A DNA stretch of 48,030 bases. It comes from Actinomycetota bacterium (lineage in GTDB: Bacteria; Actinomycetota; Actinomycetes; Streptosporangiales; Streptosporangiaceae). This document shows positions 16,327-25,610 of the stretch, piece after piece; position 1 is the stretch's first letter, and each line of letters opens with the position of its first letter. The position numbers and the translations under genes are program-made. The stretch covers positions 1 through 48,030 of the forward strand of contig PMSU01000111.1 in NCBI GenBank assembly GCA_003168255.1. The letters run 5' to 3'. A model generated the notes under the pieces. That model made no database searches, was not told where the DNA came from, and worked only from the letters and a program-made list of their open reading frames with translations.

Positions 16327-16755
16327 TCAGCCGACTGCGAGCGTGACGTCGATGTTGCCGCGCGTGGCGTTGGAGTACGGGCAGACCTGGTGCGCCGCCT
16401 CGGTCAGCGCGAGGACCTTAGCTAGCTCCACGCCCGGGATGGCAACCCGAAGTGCGACGGCCAGCCCGTAACCGCCACCGCCAATCGTCCCGATCGTGAC
16501 GTCCGCCTCAACCGTTGACTCGCTGGTGTCCACTCCCTGGCGGCGGCCCACGACGCCTAGCGCGCTCTGGAAGCAGGCAGCGTAACCCGCCGCAAAGAGC
16601 TGCTCAGGGTTGGTGGCACCTCCTGGACCGCCCATCTCCTTGGGCGGCCGCAGGTCCAGGTCGAGAATCCCGTCGTCGGAGACCGCGTGGCCCTCACGGC
16701 CGCCGGTCGCTGTCGCCCTGGCCGTGTAGAGAGGTTTGGTGAGCGGGGTGGTCAC
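16327..16755 (-). CDS. ohr: Organic hydroperoxide resistance protein (OsmC/Ohr family)
   Basis: Ohr reduces organic hydroperoxides with a reactive Cys. The 142-residue protein starts with PLYTARATATGGREGHA and carries the peroxidatic Cys61 in GYAACFQSAL, the resolving Cys125 in HQVCPYSNATRGN, Arg20 and Glu51 (NPEQLF) at the expected places. The GTG at 16755 has AGGAG about 6 nt upstream; the ATG one base away in another frame reads directly into a stop. No OhrR regulator is next to it. Upstream lies a minisatellite-filled remnant of an ATPase gene. Confidence 0.95.
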   Translation of the reverse strand: MTTPLTKPLYTARATATGGREGHAVSDDGILDLDLRPPKEMGGPGGATNPEQLFAAGYAACFQSALGVVGRRQGVDTSESTVEADVTIGTIGGGGYGLAVALRVAIPGVELAKVLALTEAAHQVCPYSNATRGNIDVTLAVG

Positions 16756-17035
16756 ATCTGCTCCTCGGGATCAGCAGTGGCCGCCGCATGCGGCCCTTCT
16801 CTACGCCTAGCTGCCCTAACAGCCTCCGTATTCCGCGAGCGAGTCTCCGGTGATCATCAACGCGACGCCGGCCCGACTCGCTCCGCCGGCCCGACTCGCT
16901 CCGCGAGACCGCGAGACCGCGGGGCCGCGGGGCCGACTCAGACCGCGAGACCGCGAGACCGCGGGGCCGCGGGGCCGCGGGGCCGCGGGGCCGGCTCAGT
17001 CGCTGAGCAGATGGCGGAAGTAAGAATCTGGTTCG
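16756..17035. repeat. Minisatellite block (18-bp and 8-bp units)
   Basis: An 18-bp unit (GCCGGCCCGACTCGCTCC) is present twice at 16868-16903. From 16904 to 16993 a mosaic of 8-bp units GAGACCGC and GGGGCCGC follows, broken by GACTCA spacers. It lies exactly where the 3' half of the neighbouring ATPase gene should be. Confidence 0.85.
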
Positions 17036-17548
17036 TTGAGAAACTGGCGCCAGGTAGAAGCCGGGCTCGTTCACCCGGGTGCGCAGCACCGCCAGGAAGC
17101 CCTCTCCATGGCTCAGCTCACGGAAGCGTTCGCGGCTCTTCCCCGGGTTGTCCTCCAGGTAGGCGTACAGCTCGTGCATCGTGTCCGCGCGCAGGAAATA
17201 GGACCAGCTGGGCCGGTATGCCCCCCGCTCGACAATCAGGCAGGACCCGAGTCCCGGATCGCTGTCCCTGGTACGGAACTGGGTGGCCAGGACAGAGCCT
17301 CCGTGCGGATTCAGCCCGTAGGCTTCCGCGAGCATCTCAACGATGGTCGACTTTCCTGATCCGTTTTCGCCCGCCAGGACGGTTAGGCCGCTGGGCAGCT
17401 CAAGGCCGTCACGCAGGAGCTGGGCCACCGCGGGCACCGAAGCGGGCCACCGGGACATGTCGACGGGGACGGCCGGATCGCGCCGGAACATGCGAACCGG
17501 ACGAGGGTCCACCTTGCTGCCCTGCCCGGAACTTTCCTGCTTGACCAT
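17036..17548 (-). pseudogene. 5' half of an AAA-family ABC-type ATPase gene
   Basis: From an ATG at 17548 the frame encodes a typical P-loop ATPase start: LPSGLTVLAGENGSGKST (Walker A at about 42-50), VLATQFRTRDSD, and the signature-like LSHGEGFLAVL followed by EPGFYL. At that point family members continue with LLDEPE (Walker B); here the sequence turns into APVSQRT and then into Arg/Ser-rich translation of the minisatellite block, ending only inside ohr (16694). Walker B and the switch His are missing, so the product cannot hydrolyse ATP normally. I read this as a truncated gene whose 3' half was lost to repeat-mediated rearrangement. It begins 15 nt after the DUF1707 gene stop. Confidence 0.75.
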
Positions 17549-17562
17549 GCGAATGACGCAGG

Positions 17563-18222
17563 TCAGGACGAGGCGATCGAGTAGAGCCTGGGACGCCGCA
17601 GCAGCCACTGCCAGAACGTCCGGTGGGGCGGGCGCGCGCTGAGACTCCCGCTGCCGACCTTGCCTGACACCTCGATCCGCAACGTGACGGGCAGGTCGGG
17701 ACTCCACGGCGCGCGGATCCGCACGCTGCCGCTGCGGATCGCCACATCATCGGTGTCCACCAGCACGCCTGGCTTTGTCACCAGCGTCAGGCTTCCGCTA
17801 CGCACATCGGCGTGGATCTGAAGCGACGGCTGCACGATCACCGCCTCGGTGAAGTCCAGTGTCACGCTGCCGCTCGTCGCTCGGACTTCGATCCGCTGTG
17901 GCACGATCCAGCGGCCATCACGCTTCGCACTGCCGCTGTGGCAGTCGATCCGCACCACTTCCTTCGGCTTGGGAACTGGCCAGGCCGCCGCGGGACCCGG
18001 AGCGGTCGGCAGGTCCGCGGTCAGCACCGCGAGCTCGCTGTGGGTACGCGCCGTCAAGGCCACCTCCAGCCGCTCGTCGAGTTCCTCCGCGGTCAGCCGG
18101 CCATCACCAGCAGCCACTCGCAGCAGCTCGACCACCCGATCCCGATCCCCGTGCGACGCACGCAGCTCACCAGGTGACTCCGCCTCATCGCCGCGCCCCA
18201 GCGCCGGCACCTCATCAGCCAT
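17563..18222 (-). CDS. DUF1707 protein with C-terminal DUF4097-like beta repeat
   Basis: The 219-residue protein starts MADEVPALGRGDE; the DUF1707 domain (about 22-70) reads SHGDRDRVVELLRVAAGDGR and LTAEELDERLEVAL, a segment found at the N-terminus of many actinobacterial membrane or envelope-stress proteins. The rest (about 90-200) is a run of short beta strands with repeated SGS turns (ATSGSV, VRSGSL, IRSGSV, VGSGSL), as in adhesin-like DUF4097 domains. No membrane segment is seen. The truncated ATPase gene lies 15 nt downstream, so it was probably once an operon partner. Confidence 0.85.
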   Translation of the reverse strand: MADEVPALGRGDEAESPGELRASHGDRDRVVELLRVAAGDGRLTAEELDERLEVALTARTHSELAVLTADLPTAPGPAAAWPVPKPKEVVRIDCHSGSAKRDGRWIVPQRIEVRATSGSVTLDFTEAVIVQPSLQIHADVRSGSLTLVTKPGVLVDTDDVAIRSGSVRIRAPWSPDLPVTLRIEVSGKVGSGSLSARPPHRTFWQWLLRRPRLYSIASS

Positions 18223-18305
18223 GGACAAACTGTAAGGCCGGGAACTCGCCCGGCACCACGCGGCTTCAGCGACGCGCACCCGCGCGCTGGCCCTGCCGGG
18301 CCGGC

Positions 18306-19013
18306 TTAGCCGAGCAGCAGTGCTATCGCGGCGAACTGGCACGCCGCGCCAACGCAGACGAAGGTATGGAAGACCTCGTGGTAGCCGAACACCGACGGGT
18401 AAGGATCGGGCCGGCGGCGACGGTAGCACAGCGCGCCGGCCGTATAGAGCAGGCCGCCACCGAGCACCAGCGCTCCCGGCGTCGCGCCCGCGTGGATCCA
18501 CACCTCCGGGACCGCGAGACCCGCCACCCAGCCCAGCCCGACGAACGTCCCGCCGACCAGCAGCTCAGGCGCGTTCATCCACACCATGTGAACCGCGGCC
18601 GCGGTGATGGCCAGCGCCCATACCACGATCAGGCAGGTCAGCCCCAGCCCGCCGGGCATGGCAAGCAGAAAAGCCGGAGTTGCCGTGCCCGCGATGAGGA
18701 AGAAGATCATCAGGTGGTCCAGGCGCTGTAGGCGCTGCCGCCATGCCACGGTCCAGTTGCCACGGTGATACAGCGCGCTGACCCCGAACAAAGCGCTCAC
18801 GCTGGTCGTGTAGATGGCACCAGAGATGATCCGGGTGGCTCCGTGCGCGCGGACCAGCAGCACGGTCCCGAACACTAGCGACGCCCCAAACCAGAGCAGG
18901 TGCAGCCAGCCGCGCAACGCCGGCTTGGTGTAGTAGACGTCGCGACGGGCGTCGTAGAGGAGATCCGCCGCCGGCTGGCGCGGCGCCCCCGGCGCGGAAT
19001 CCATGGTCGTCAC
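18306..19013 (-). CDS. Hemolysin III / PAQR-family membrane protein
   Basis: The 235-residue protein has seven predicted membrane helices and the family's metal-site motifs: SALYHR (about 80-85), RLDHLMIFFLIAGT (about 97-110) and FGYHEVFHTFV (about 212-222). Bacterial members are described as hemolysin III or TrhA-like proteins and may be linked to membrane homeostasis. The start may be the GTG at 19013 or the ATG at 19004; a short AGG-poor leader does not decide. Confidence 0.92.
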   Translation of the reverse strand: MTTMDSAPGAPRQPAADLLYDARRDVYYTKPALRGWLHLLWFGASLVFGTVLLVRAHGATRIISGAIYTTSVSALFGVSALYHRGNWTVAWRQRLQRLDHLMIFFLIAGTATPAFLLAMPGGLGLTCLIVVWALAITAAAVHMVWMNAPELLVGGTFVGLGWVAGLAVPEVWIHAGATPGALVLGGGLLYTAGALCYRRRRPDPYPSVFGYHEVFHTFVCVGAACQFAAIALLLG

Positions 19014-19252
19014 CCGCCAGCCGCCGCGGCCGGGGCAATCGGAGCGGTTAGCTCGAGCTGGACACCATCCGGATCTTCAAACGAAAGCACATCGATACCG
19101 AACGAAGGCAGGCTAGCGATCTCGCCAGGCCGGCGCCGTGCTCCTCGAGAAGCCGTAGCGGCGACTGCGCCGCTACCCCGAAGCCGAGCAAGCTGGTGTA
19201 GGACTGGCGCAGGCGTCTCCTGGTCAATTCTTCGGAGCATCGCTGGCCGCAT
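19010..19252 (-). pseudogene. Frameshifted, internally deleted VOC gene remnant
   Basis: The C-terminal end GIDVLSFEDPDGVQLELTAP is the typical last strand of a VOC protein. The matching N-terminal piece (RQSYTSLLGFGVA, then LLEEHGAG) is found upstream in a different frame (frame open at 19048-19287). Only about 45 residues separate the two signatures, where about 100 are expected, so there is an internal deletion plus a frameshift. It lies directly upstream of the hemolysin III gene. Confidence 0.6.
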
Positions 19253-19375
19253 TCCCCCGTTAATTTCAGGTCAACCTGAGGCGTCACTCTACCGTCTGCT
19301 ATATGGTCTTATCTTCCGCCGTATGGTGATACGGGTGAGGCCCACGTAAAACGAGCGAAATGAGACAAATCTCCG
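19253..19375. other. Divergent AT-richer promoter region
   Basis: This short stretch is clearly less G+C-rich than the surroundings and carries TATGGT twice (19300-19305 and 19321-19326), each followed by TAT or ATA. It probably holds the promoter of the small plus-strand gene that follows; I cannot assign the elements with confidence. Confidence 0.35.
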
Positions 19376-19663
19376 ATGGTTGTTGCGCACGCTACCGCCC
19401 GGTGGATTACCGACGGCAGGGCCGATCCCAGCCTGGTCGCAGCCGAGATTGCCAGGGGCCCGCAGGTTCCCGTGCCGTCCGGCTACTGGGGCGTTGAAAT
19501 GATCACCGGCTGCGGTCACCGGATGGCCCGCAGCGGCTTTTGCGCAGGTGACGTCGTGGCCGAGGCCGCACGCCGGAGTTGGGCCACGTGCGAGGAATGC
19601 GGTCAGGAACTGGTCTCCCGGGCCGGCGTCCCCGGCGCAGTGGTCTTCCTCGAGACACGATAA
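19376..19663 (+). CDS. Small Cys-rich hypothetical protein
   Basis: A 95-residue frame with G/C-biased third positions. It contains C46-G-H48, C55, and C71-E-E-C74 (CEECG), a spacing that could hold one zinc ion. I do not recognise a family. There is no strong ribosome site before the ATG. It is flanked by 220 bp without a gene on the downstream side. Confidence 0.5.
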   Translation: MVVAHATARWITDGRADPSLVAAEIARGPQVPVPSGYWGVEMITGCGHRMARSGFCAGDVVAEAARRSWATCEECGQELVSRAGVPGAVVFLETR

Positions 19664-19883
19664 CCGCTAGACCGCCGCGTCCAGGTCGGTCGATGGGCTG
19701 CGTTGCGTTCGCGGGTTTTCGTATCTTCGCATGTGTAAGTCACCGCTCGCGACGACCGCTCATTGACCCACCGGGTTGAACTGCGCGATAAGGATCTCGC
19801 CGGGATAAATCTCGGGCCGGCTGCCGCAGGCCGTATCCGAATATGCGGCGGCGGACCGGATTGCCGGAGAGCATGCCCGCGGG

Positions 19884-20354
19884 CTAGGCAGGGAGCGGGG
19901 GGAGTTCGCCTGTCTTCTCGTAGTCCGTGACCATCTCCAGCCGCCTGGAGTGCCTGGGCTCGCCGGAGAACGGTGTCGCCACGAAGACCCGGGCGAACCC
20001 GACGGCGTCGGCTACCGGGTACATCCTGGCGCCCAGGCTCAGCACGTTCGCGTCGTTGTGCTGCCTGGCCAGCTGCGCGGTCTCGTCGGTCCAGGCGAGC
20101 GCCGCGCGTACTCCCGGGATCTTGTTGGCGGCAATCTGCTCGCCGTTGCCTGACCCGCCGATGACGATGCCGAGGCTGCCGGGGTCGGTCACCACCCCAT
20201 GCGCCGCGCGCATGACATACGGCGGGTAGTCGTCCCCGGAGTTGTAGGCTTCGGGCCCGCAGTCGACCGGTTCGTGTCCGGCGCTGGCAAGCCACTGGAT
20301 CAGGGCGGCCTTCAGCTCGTACCCCGCATGGTCAGATCCCAGATAGACGCGCAC
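19884..20354 (-). CDS. rpiB: Ribose-5-phosphate isomerase B
   Basis: RpiB interconverts ribose 5-phosphate and ribulose 5-phosphate. The 156-residue protein begins VRVYLGSDHAGYELK (GTG start at 20354), and the active-site region is VIGGSGNGEQIAANK at about 64-78. There is no Cys at the position of the E. coli catalytic Cys; Glu72 lies there instead, as in the mycobacterial type. The gene begins 13 nt after the aldehyde dehydrogenase stop, so it is probably in the same transcript. Confidence 0.94.
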   Translation of the reverse strand: MRVYLGSDHAGYELKAALIQWLASAGHEPVDCGPEAYNSGDDYPPYVMRAAHGVVTDPGSLGIVIGGSGNGEQIAANKIPGVRAALAWTDETAQLARQHNDANVLSLGARMYPVADAVGFARVFVATPFSGEPRHSRRLEMVTDYEKTGELPPLPA

Positions 20355-20367
20355 GGCAGACAGTCTG

Positions 20368-21780
20368 TCAGAACTGAAGAGACTTGATCTCCAGGAACTC
20401 CTCCATGCCGTGAACACCGAGCTCCCGCCCGTATCCGGACTCCCCGAATCCGCCGAACGGTGCCACGGCGTTGAACGCGCCGCCGTTGATCTCGACCTGC
20501 CCGGCGCGCAGCCGCCTGCCCACCGCCGCAGCATGGTCGACGTCAGCGGACCAGACCGCGGCCGCCAGACCGTACCGGGTGCCATTAGCGATCTCGACGG
20601 CCTCGTCCTCGCTGCCATACGCCAGGATGGACAGCACCGGACCAAAGATCTCCTCCTGAGCGATCGTCATGTCGGGCTTGACGCCGCCAAACACCGTGGG
20701 CTGCACGTAGTAGCCGCTGGTCAGCCCCTCGGGTGGCTCAGCGCCGCCGGCCGCGAGGGTGGCGCCCTGCGCCACGCCGCGCTCGATGAACCCCCGTACC
20801 CGGTCACGCTGGGCAGCCGAGACGAGCGGACCGAGCCGCGTTCCGTCGGCGAACGGGTCGCCCACCGTATAGCGTCCGGCATTCTTGGCAGCCTGGGCGA
20901 CCGCCTCGTCATAGGCGTCATGGTGCACGAGCATGCGGGTGAGCGCGGTGCACGTCTGGCCGGAATTGACGAAGGCCTTCGCCACGCCGACCTTGACCGC
21001 GGTGGCCAGGTCGGCATCGGGCAGGATCACGTTCGCCGACTTGCCGCCGAGCTCCAGCGTCACCCGCTTGACGGTCTGCGACGCCAGCTCGGCGACCCGC
21101 TTGCCCGCCCGGGCCGAGCCGGTGAAAGACACCACATCGATGCCGGGGTGCCCGGCGATAGCCTCGCCGACTACCGGACCGGTCCCGCTGACCAGGTTGA
21201 ACACCCCAGGCGGCAGGCCGGCCTCATGAAATATCGCGGCCAGCTCGTAGGCGGCGAGCGGCGCGACCTCACTCGGCTTCAGCACCGCGGTGCAGCCGGC
21301 CGCCAGCGCCGCGGCGACCTTGGCGACGATCTGATGCAGCGGGTAGTTCCACGGAGTGATCATCCCGGCCACGCCGGCCGGCTCCCGCACGACGAGCGAG
21401 TTGCCGGTCCGCTCGCCGCCGAACTCGTAGTAACCCAGCAGTTCCACATAGCTGGCCAGGACCGAGAGCGGCAGGGCGACCTGGACCTTTCTCGCGAAGG
21501 CAAGGGGACAGCCCATGTCACGCGCGATGGTCGCGGCGACGGCGTCGGCGCGCTCGGCGAGCAGCCCGTGCGCGGCGTCGAGCAGGCTGGCGCGCTCGGC
21601 CGGCGGCGTGGCCGCCCAGCCAGGGAATGCCGTCCTGGCCGCGGCCACCGCGGCGTCGACATCGGCCGGGTGCCCCGCCGGGACCTGGTCGATGACCTCC
21701 TCGGTGGCCGGGTCGATGACGTCGATAGCGGTCTGGTTCACCGGCGGGGTCCATGCTCCGCCGACGTAGTTCTCACGCAT
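20368..21780 (-). CDS. NAD(P)-dependent aldehyde dehydrogenase
   Basis: This full-length (470 residues) member of the ALDH superfamily carries N145 in ITPWNYP, the glycine motif [11 protein letters not shown] (about 219-229), E243 in LELGGKS and the nucleophile C277 in NSGQTCTA. The C-terminal [11 protein letters not shown] motif is intact. The substrate cannot be specified; the overall sequence resembles betaine-/gamma-aminobutyraldehyde-type enzymes. It lies between the GNAT gene (9 nt upstream) and rpiB, all on one strand. Confidence 0.92.
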   Translation of the reverse strand: MRENYVGGAWTPPVNQTAIDVIDPATEEVIDQVPAGHPADVDAAVAAARTAFPGWAATPPAERASLLDAAHGLLAERADAVAATIARDMGCPLAFARKVQVALPLSVLASYVELLGYYEFGGERTGNSLVVREPAGVAGMITPWNYPLHQIVAKVAAALAAGCTAVLKPSEVAPLAAYELAAIFHEAGLPPGVFNLVSGTGPVVGEAIAGHPGIDVVSFTGSARAGKRVAELASQTVKRVTLELGGKSANVILPDADLATAVKVGVAKAFVNSGQTCTALTRMLVHHDAYDEAVAQAAKNAGRYTVGDPFADGTRLGPLVSAAQRDRVRGFIERGVAQGATLAAGGAEPPEGLTSGYYVQPTVFGGVKPDMTIAQEEIFGPVLSILAYGSEDEAVEIANGTRYGLAAAVWSADVDHAAAVGRRLRAGQVEINGGAFNAVAPFGGFGESGYGRELGVHGMEEFLEIKSLQF

Positions 21781-21789
21781 GACGCAATC

Positions 21790-22383
21790 CTATGTATCGG
21801 CCTCGTTAGCAGCCGCGAGGCCCGCGTGCAGGCGGATCATCGGCACCAGGACGCCCATGTCGAGCTCGCGTCGCGCGCCGTCGGGCGCCCAGCCGGCCGA
21901 CTCGAGGAACTGCCGGGCCGCCGCATCCTGCTCGAGGAGCCACGCACAGGCCGTGCCGAAGCCATCGTCGGACATCGTCGCCGCGGCGGCGTTGAGCAGC
22001 CTGCTGCCGTGTCCCCGGCCGGCCTGGTCCTGCGCCACGCACAGCTCGTAGAGCTCGGCGTCGGTGGCGGGCCAGCGGCCCGGGTCGGTAGCCGGCCCGA
22101 AGGACGCGAATCCCGCGACCAGGCGCACTCCCCCGGCGTCCGCTTCCACCGCCACCAGCACCCGGTGCCTGCTTGTCGGCGGGCTTGTCAATGACTGCGT
22201 CCAGTGGTCACGGCAGCGCCGTTCGGAATCCTCGGTTGTCAACTCGCCGATTACGGCCTCGGGGACGAGTCCTGGGTAACCAGATCGCCACCGGGATACC
22301 TGGATGCGCGCGACGTCGGCCGCGTCGGAGGCGCGCCCGTCCCTGACGAAGTCCTCAGCGCTGACCGGGTGCGGCGAGCTCAC
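21790..22383 (-). CDS. GNAT-family acetyltransferase
   Basis: The 197-residue protein has the GNAT core: DGRASDAADVARIQVSRWRS at the N-terminus (about 15-34), strand beta4 ELYELCVAQDQAGRGHGSRLL with the acetyl-CoA loop QAGRGHGS (about 119-126), and LEQDAAARQFLESAGWAP (about 151-168). The acceptor substrate is unknown. GTG start at 22383, 6 nt after the ilvD stop, so it is likely co-transcribed with ilvD. Confidence 0.88.
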   Translation of the reverse strand: MSSPHPVSAEDFVRDGRASDAADVARIQVSRWRSGYPGLVPEAVIGELTTEDSERRCRDHWTQSLTSPPTSRHRVLVAVEADAGGVRLVAGFASFGPATDPGRWPATDAELYELCVAQDQAGRGHGSRLLNAAAATMSDDGFGTACAWLLEQDAAARQFLESAGWAPDGARRELDMGVLVPMIRLHAGLAAANEADT

Positions 22384-22389
22384 GATCGG

Positions 22390-24294
22390 TCAGGCGGACG
22401 GGCCGGACGGGCCGACTCCGGCCGGCTCGCCCAGCAGGGTGATGTCGCGGGCCGCGCCGGTGGCTGCCGACGTGGCCATCGCGGCGTAGACCTGAAGCGC
22501 GACACTGACCGGCCGGCGGCGGTCGCGGGGGCGGAACGAGCCGAGCTCGGCCTTGATCCGCTCGGCCCTGGCCCGCAGCTCCGGCTCCGGCACCGCCAGC
22601 GTGAGTTCCCGGCGCGGGATGTCGATCTCGACGCGGTCACCATCGCGCGCCAGCGCGATCGTTCCGCCCGAGGCCGCTTCGGGGGCGACGTGGCAGATCG
22701 ACAGCCCGGAGGTGCCGCCGGAGAACCTGCCGTCGGTGATCAGCGCGCAGTCGCGGCCGAGGCCCCTGCCCTTGAGGTAGCTGGTCGGGTACAGCATTTC
22801 CTGCATGCCAGGGCCGCCGCGCGGGCCCTCATAGCGGATGATCACGACGTCGCCCGCGCCGACCGCGCCGGCCAGGATTGCCTCGACCGAGTCCTCCTGG
22901 CTCTCGAAGACCTTGGCCGGGCCGGCGAACCGGTGCAGCTCCGGCGGCACTCCCGCGGTCTTCACGATGGCGCCGTGCGGTGCGAGGTTGCCGTAGAGCA
23001 CGGCCAGGCCGCCGTCGGCGGAGTAGGCGTGCGCGGCGTCCCTGATGCAGCCCGCCGCGGCATCGGTGTCGAGGTGCTCCCAGCGCTCGTTCTGCGAGAA
23101 CGGCCGCGTGGTCCGCACCCCGCCGGGTGCGGCGTGGAACAACTCCACTACCTCGGCGCTGGCCTGCCCGCCGCGGATGTCCCACTGATCAAGGAACTCG
23201 CCGAGCGAGCGGCTGTGCACGGTGTTCACGCCGCGGTTGAGCAGCCCGGCGCGGTCCAGTTCGCCCAGGATCGCCGGGATGCCGCCTGCCCGGTGCACGT
23301 CCTCCACGTGATAGTCGCTGCTCGGTGCCACCTTGCACAGGCACGGCACCCGCCGCGACAGCTCGTCGATGTCTTTCAGCCCGAAGCTCACTCCGCCCTC
23401 ATGCGCCGCGGCGAGCAGGTGCAGGATCGTGTTGGTTGAGCCGCCCATCGCCACGTCAAGGGCCATCGCGTTCTCGAAGGCGTCACGGCTGGCGACTGCC
23501 CGCGGCAGCACGGAGTCGTCGCCGTCGGCGTAGTACCGCTGGGTGATCTCCACCGTCACCTGGCCGGCCCGCTCGAACAGCGCGCGCCGCGCGACGTGGG
23601 TGGCGAGCGTGGTGCCGTTGCCCGGCAGGGCGAGCCCGATCGCTTCGGTCAGGCAGTTCATCGAGTTGGCGGTGAACATGCCAGAGCAGGAACCGCAGGT
23701 GGGACACGCCGCTTCCTCGATCTGCGCCAGCGTCTCGTCCGACACCGACGGGTCGGCGGAGGCCACCATCGAGTCGATCAGGTCGAGCTTGCGGCCGGCC
23801 TGCTGCCCGCCCGCGCCTTGGGTCAGCGCAGCGATCGGCTTGCCCGCTTCCATCGGGCCGCCGGACACGAAGACCGTGGGGATGTTGAGCCGCATGGCGG
23901 CGATCAGCATTCCTGGCGTGATCTTGTCGCAGTTGGAGATGCAGACCATGGCGTCCGCGCAGTGCGCGTTGACCATGTACTCGACCGAGTCGGCGATCAG
24001 CTCGCGGCTGGGCAGCGAGTACAGCATGCCGCCATGCCCCATCGCGATGCCGTCGTCCACCGCGATCGTGTTGAACTCGCGCGGCACCGCCCCGGCCGCC
24101 TTGATCGCATCGGCGACGACCTGGCCGACCTCGCGAAGGTGCACGTGCCCGGGGACGAACTCGGTGAAGCTGTTGGCAACTGCGATGATCGGCTTGCCGA
24201 TGTCCTCGCGGGCAACCCCGGAGGCGCGCATCAGTGCCCGGGCTCCCGCCATGTTCCTGCCATGGGTGACGGTCCGGGATCGAAGCGGCGGCAT
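22390..24294 (-). CDS. ilvD: Dihydroxy-acid dehydratase
   Basis: IlvD catalyses the third step of valine and isoleucine synthesis with an Fe-S cluster. The 634-residue protein starts [20 protein letters not shown] and carries the cluster and Mg motifs [12 protein letters not shown] (about 118-129) and [17 protein letters not shown] (about 189-205). I chose the ATG at 24294 because AGGAG is 7 nt upstream; the GTG at 24309 lacks a ribosome site. It is the first gene of a run with GNAT, ALDH and rpiB. The other ilv genes are not in the window. Confidence 0.96.
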   Translation of the reverse strand: MPPLRSRTVTHGRNMAGARALMRASGVAREDIGKPIIAVANSFTEFVPGHVHLREVGQVVADAIKAAGAVPREFNTIAVDDGIAMGHGGMLYSLPSRELIADSVEYMVNAHCADAMVCISNCDKITPGMLIAAMRLNIPTVFVSGGPMEAGKPIAALTQGAGGQQAGRKLDLIDSMVASADPSVSDETLAQIEEAACPTCGSCSGMFTANSMNCLTEAIGLALPGNGTTLATHVARRALFERAGQVTVEITQRYYADGDDSVLPRAVASRDAFENAMALDVAMGGSTNTILHLLAAAHEGGVSFGLKDIDELSRRVPCLCKVAPSSDYHVEDVHRAGGIPAILGELDRAGLLNRGVNTVHSRSLGEFLDQWDIRGGQASAEVVELFHAAPGGVRTTRPFSQNERWEHLDTDAAAGCIRDAAHAYSADGGLAVLYGNLAPHGAIVKTAGVPPELHRFAGPAKVFESQEDSVEAILAGAVGAGDVVIIRYEGPRGGPGMQEMLYPTSYLKGRGLGRDCALITDGRFSGGTSGLSICHVAPEAASGGTIALARDGDRVEIDIPRRELTLAVPEPELRARAERIKAELGSFRPRDRRRPVSVALQVYAAMATSAATGAARDITLLGEPAGVGPSGPSA

Positions 24295-24384
24295 GATGGC
24301 ACTCCTCACGTGCGGTGAAACTCACAGCGTAGCCGCCGGGGCAGGGGTGATGGTGACGCGGCGAGAGGCGAGGGCGAACGCAGG

Positions 24385-25461
24385 TCAGCGCTTGGGCGGC
24401 AGGATCCGGTCCGCGGCGGTATAGATGCGTTCGATGTCTGACGCGGACAGATGGCGCGCATTGGGTCCGGCCGGGCGCTTGCGCAGGTACTTGCGGAGCC
24501 TGTCGCCGCCAAACACGTCCACGTCCCTGATCGTCGCGACGCCCCACGGGATCGCGGGCCCGTAGACGACCATCGCCGGCCGGACGCTGATCTGTTCGCC
24601 GAGCGCGGTCCCGACCAGGTCGCTGGCGCGGCCCGCCTCCCAGCGCGCGTGCTCAAGGCGGTCCTTTTGGCTGAACGGCCCGTGCCATAGCTGCCTGGCG
24701 TTCTTCGTCCGCACCGGCAGCCGCTTGTCCCACTGCTCGGAGTCGATCGAGTACACCCCGGTCGGGCCGATCAGCAGGTGATCGATGACCTCGTCGCTGC
24801 CCGGGATGGCCCGGATGTGCAGTGCCCGGTAGCCGGAGCGCTCCAGCTTCGCGAGCTCCCGCTTGGTCCGTCGCTGCGCACCCGTGGTCAGGCCCTCCGC
24901 GCCGCTCGCGGCGGAGCTGCGAGACCGGATGACGGCGTCTGCGATCGCGGCGAGCACCGCCACGGTCAGCCCGATCCGCCAGTCGGCCACGATGGTGAGC
25001 ACGATGAAGCACGCGACGGCGATGATCAGCCGACGCCGCCACACCGGCATCCGGGAGTCCCGCGCCAGGTGGCTGATCCCGTGGCGCTGCGGGAAGACGT
25101 GGTGGCCGGGCGCCGGGTCTGGCTCGGGCAGCCGCCCTGGCTCGGGCAGCCGCCCTGGCTCGGGCAGCCGCCCGGACTCCGGCGACCGCCCTGGCTCGGG
25201 CACTCGGACGGGCTCGGCCACTCGAACGGGCTCGGATACCCCGGCGCGCTCGGAGATTCCGGCGCGCTGCGACAGCCCGGAATCGCCGGGTATGTCCTGC
25301 TGACCTTGGCGATCGCTGTCGGGCGACGCCCAGATGGGCCGTCGCGGCGAATCCAGCGACGTGCCGTTTCTTCCGGGCGGCAGCGGCGAGCCTGATGAGC
25401 CGGAGCCAGCCGCCTCCTGCCCGCTCATCTGGTCCGCGCGACGCCCAGTGATCGGGTCCAC
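24385..25461 (-). CDS. Membrane-anchored NERD-domain protein
   Basis: NERD is a nuclease-related domain of uncertain activity. The 358-residue protein begins with a disordered, Pro/Glu/Arg-rich tail (1-130) that holds seven 18-bp-derived repeats of the form PEPGRL/VRVPEP, then two adjacent membrane segments (about 147-180), then the NERD fold: TKRELAKLERSGYRAL, VIDHLLIGPTGVYSID (about 239-254) and WHGPFSQKDRLEHARWEA. The C-terminus ends with a short helical domain (HLSASDIERIYTAADRI). GTG start at 25461. Confidence 0.85.
   Translation of the reverse strand: MDPITGRRADQMSGQEAAGSGSSGSPLPPGRNGTSLDSPRRPIWASPDSDRQGQQDIPGDSGLSQRAGISERAGVSEPVRVAEPVRVPEPGRSPESGRLPEPGRLPEPGRLPEPDPAPGHHVFPQRHGISHLARDSRMPVWRRRLIIAVACFIVLTIVADWRIGLTVAVLAAIADAVIRSRSSAASGAEGLTTGAQRRTKRELAKLERSGYRALHIRAIPGSDEVIDHLLIGPTGVYSIDSEQWDKRLPVRTKNARQLWHGPFSQKDRLEHARWEAGRASDLVGTALGEQISVRPAMVVYGPAIPWGVATIRDVDVFGGDRLRKYLRKRPAGPNARHLSASDIERIYTAADRILPPKR
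25120..25245. repeat. In-frame 18-bp minisatellite, seven units
   Basis: Three perfect units TGGCTCGGGCAGCCGCCC (25120-25173) and four diverged units (to 25245) encode hexapeptides with a Pro-Glu-Pro core in the cytoplasmic tail of the NERD protein. Confidence 0.85.
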
Positions 25462-25610
25462 TGCTCCAGCGTAACTGATCTAGAACCCAGCGCAAGTAGC
25501 TGGGCCTTCACGCAATTGTCGCGGTGTTAGGCGGATTTATACGGCCCCGCACGGGGTATACAGATAGATTCCGCCGGGGGTTGATTAGCCGGGGTCTACC
25601 ATTCGGTAAC

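Noticed and set aside
25120..25245. 18-bp repeats considered as a CRISPR-like array
   Set aside because: Units are contiguous with no spacers and stay in frame in a coding tail.
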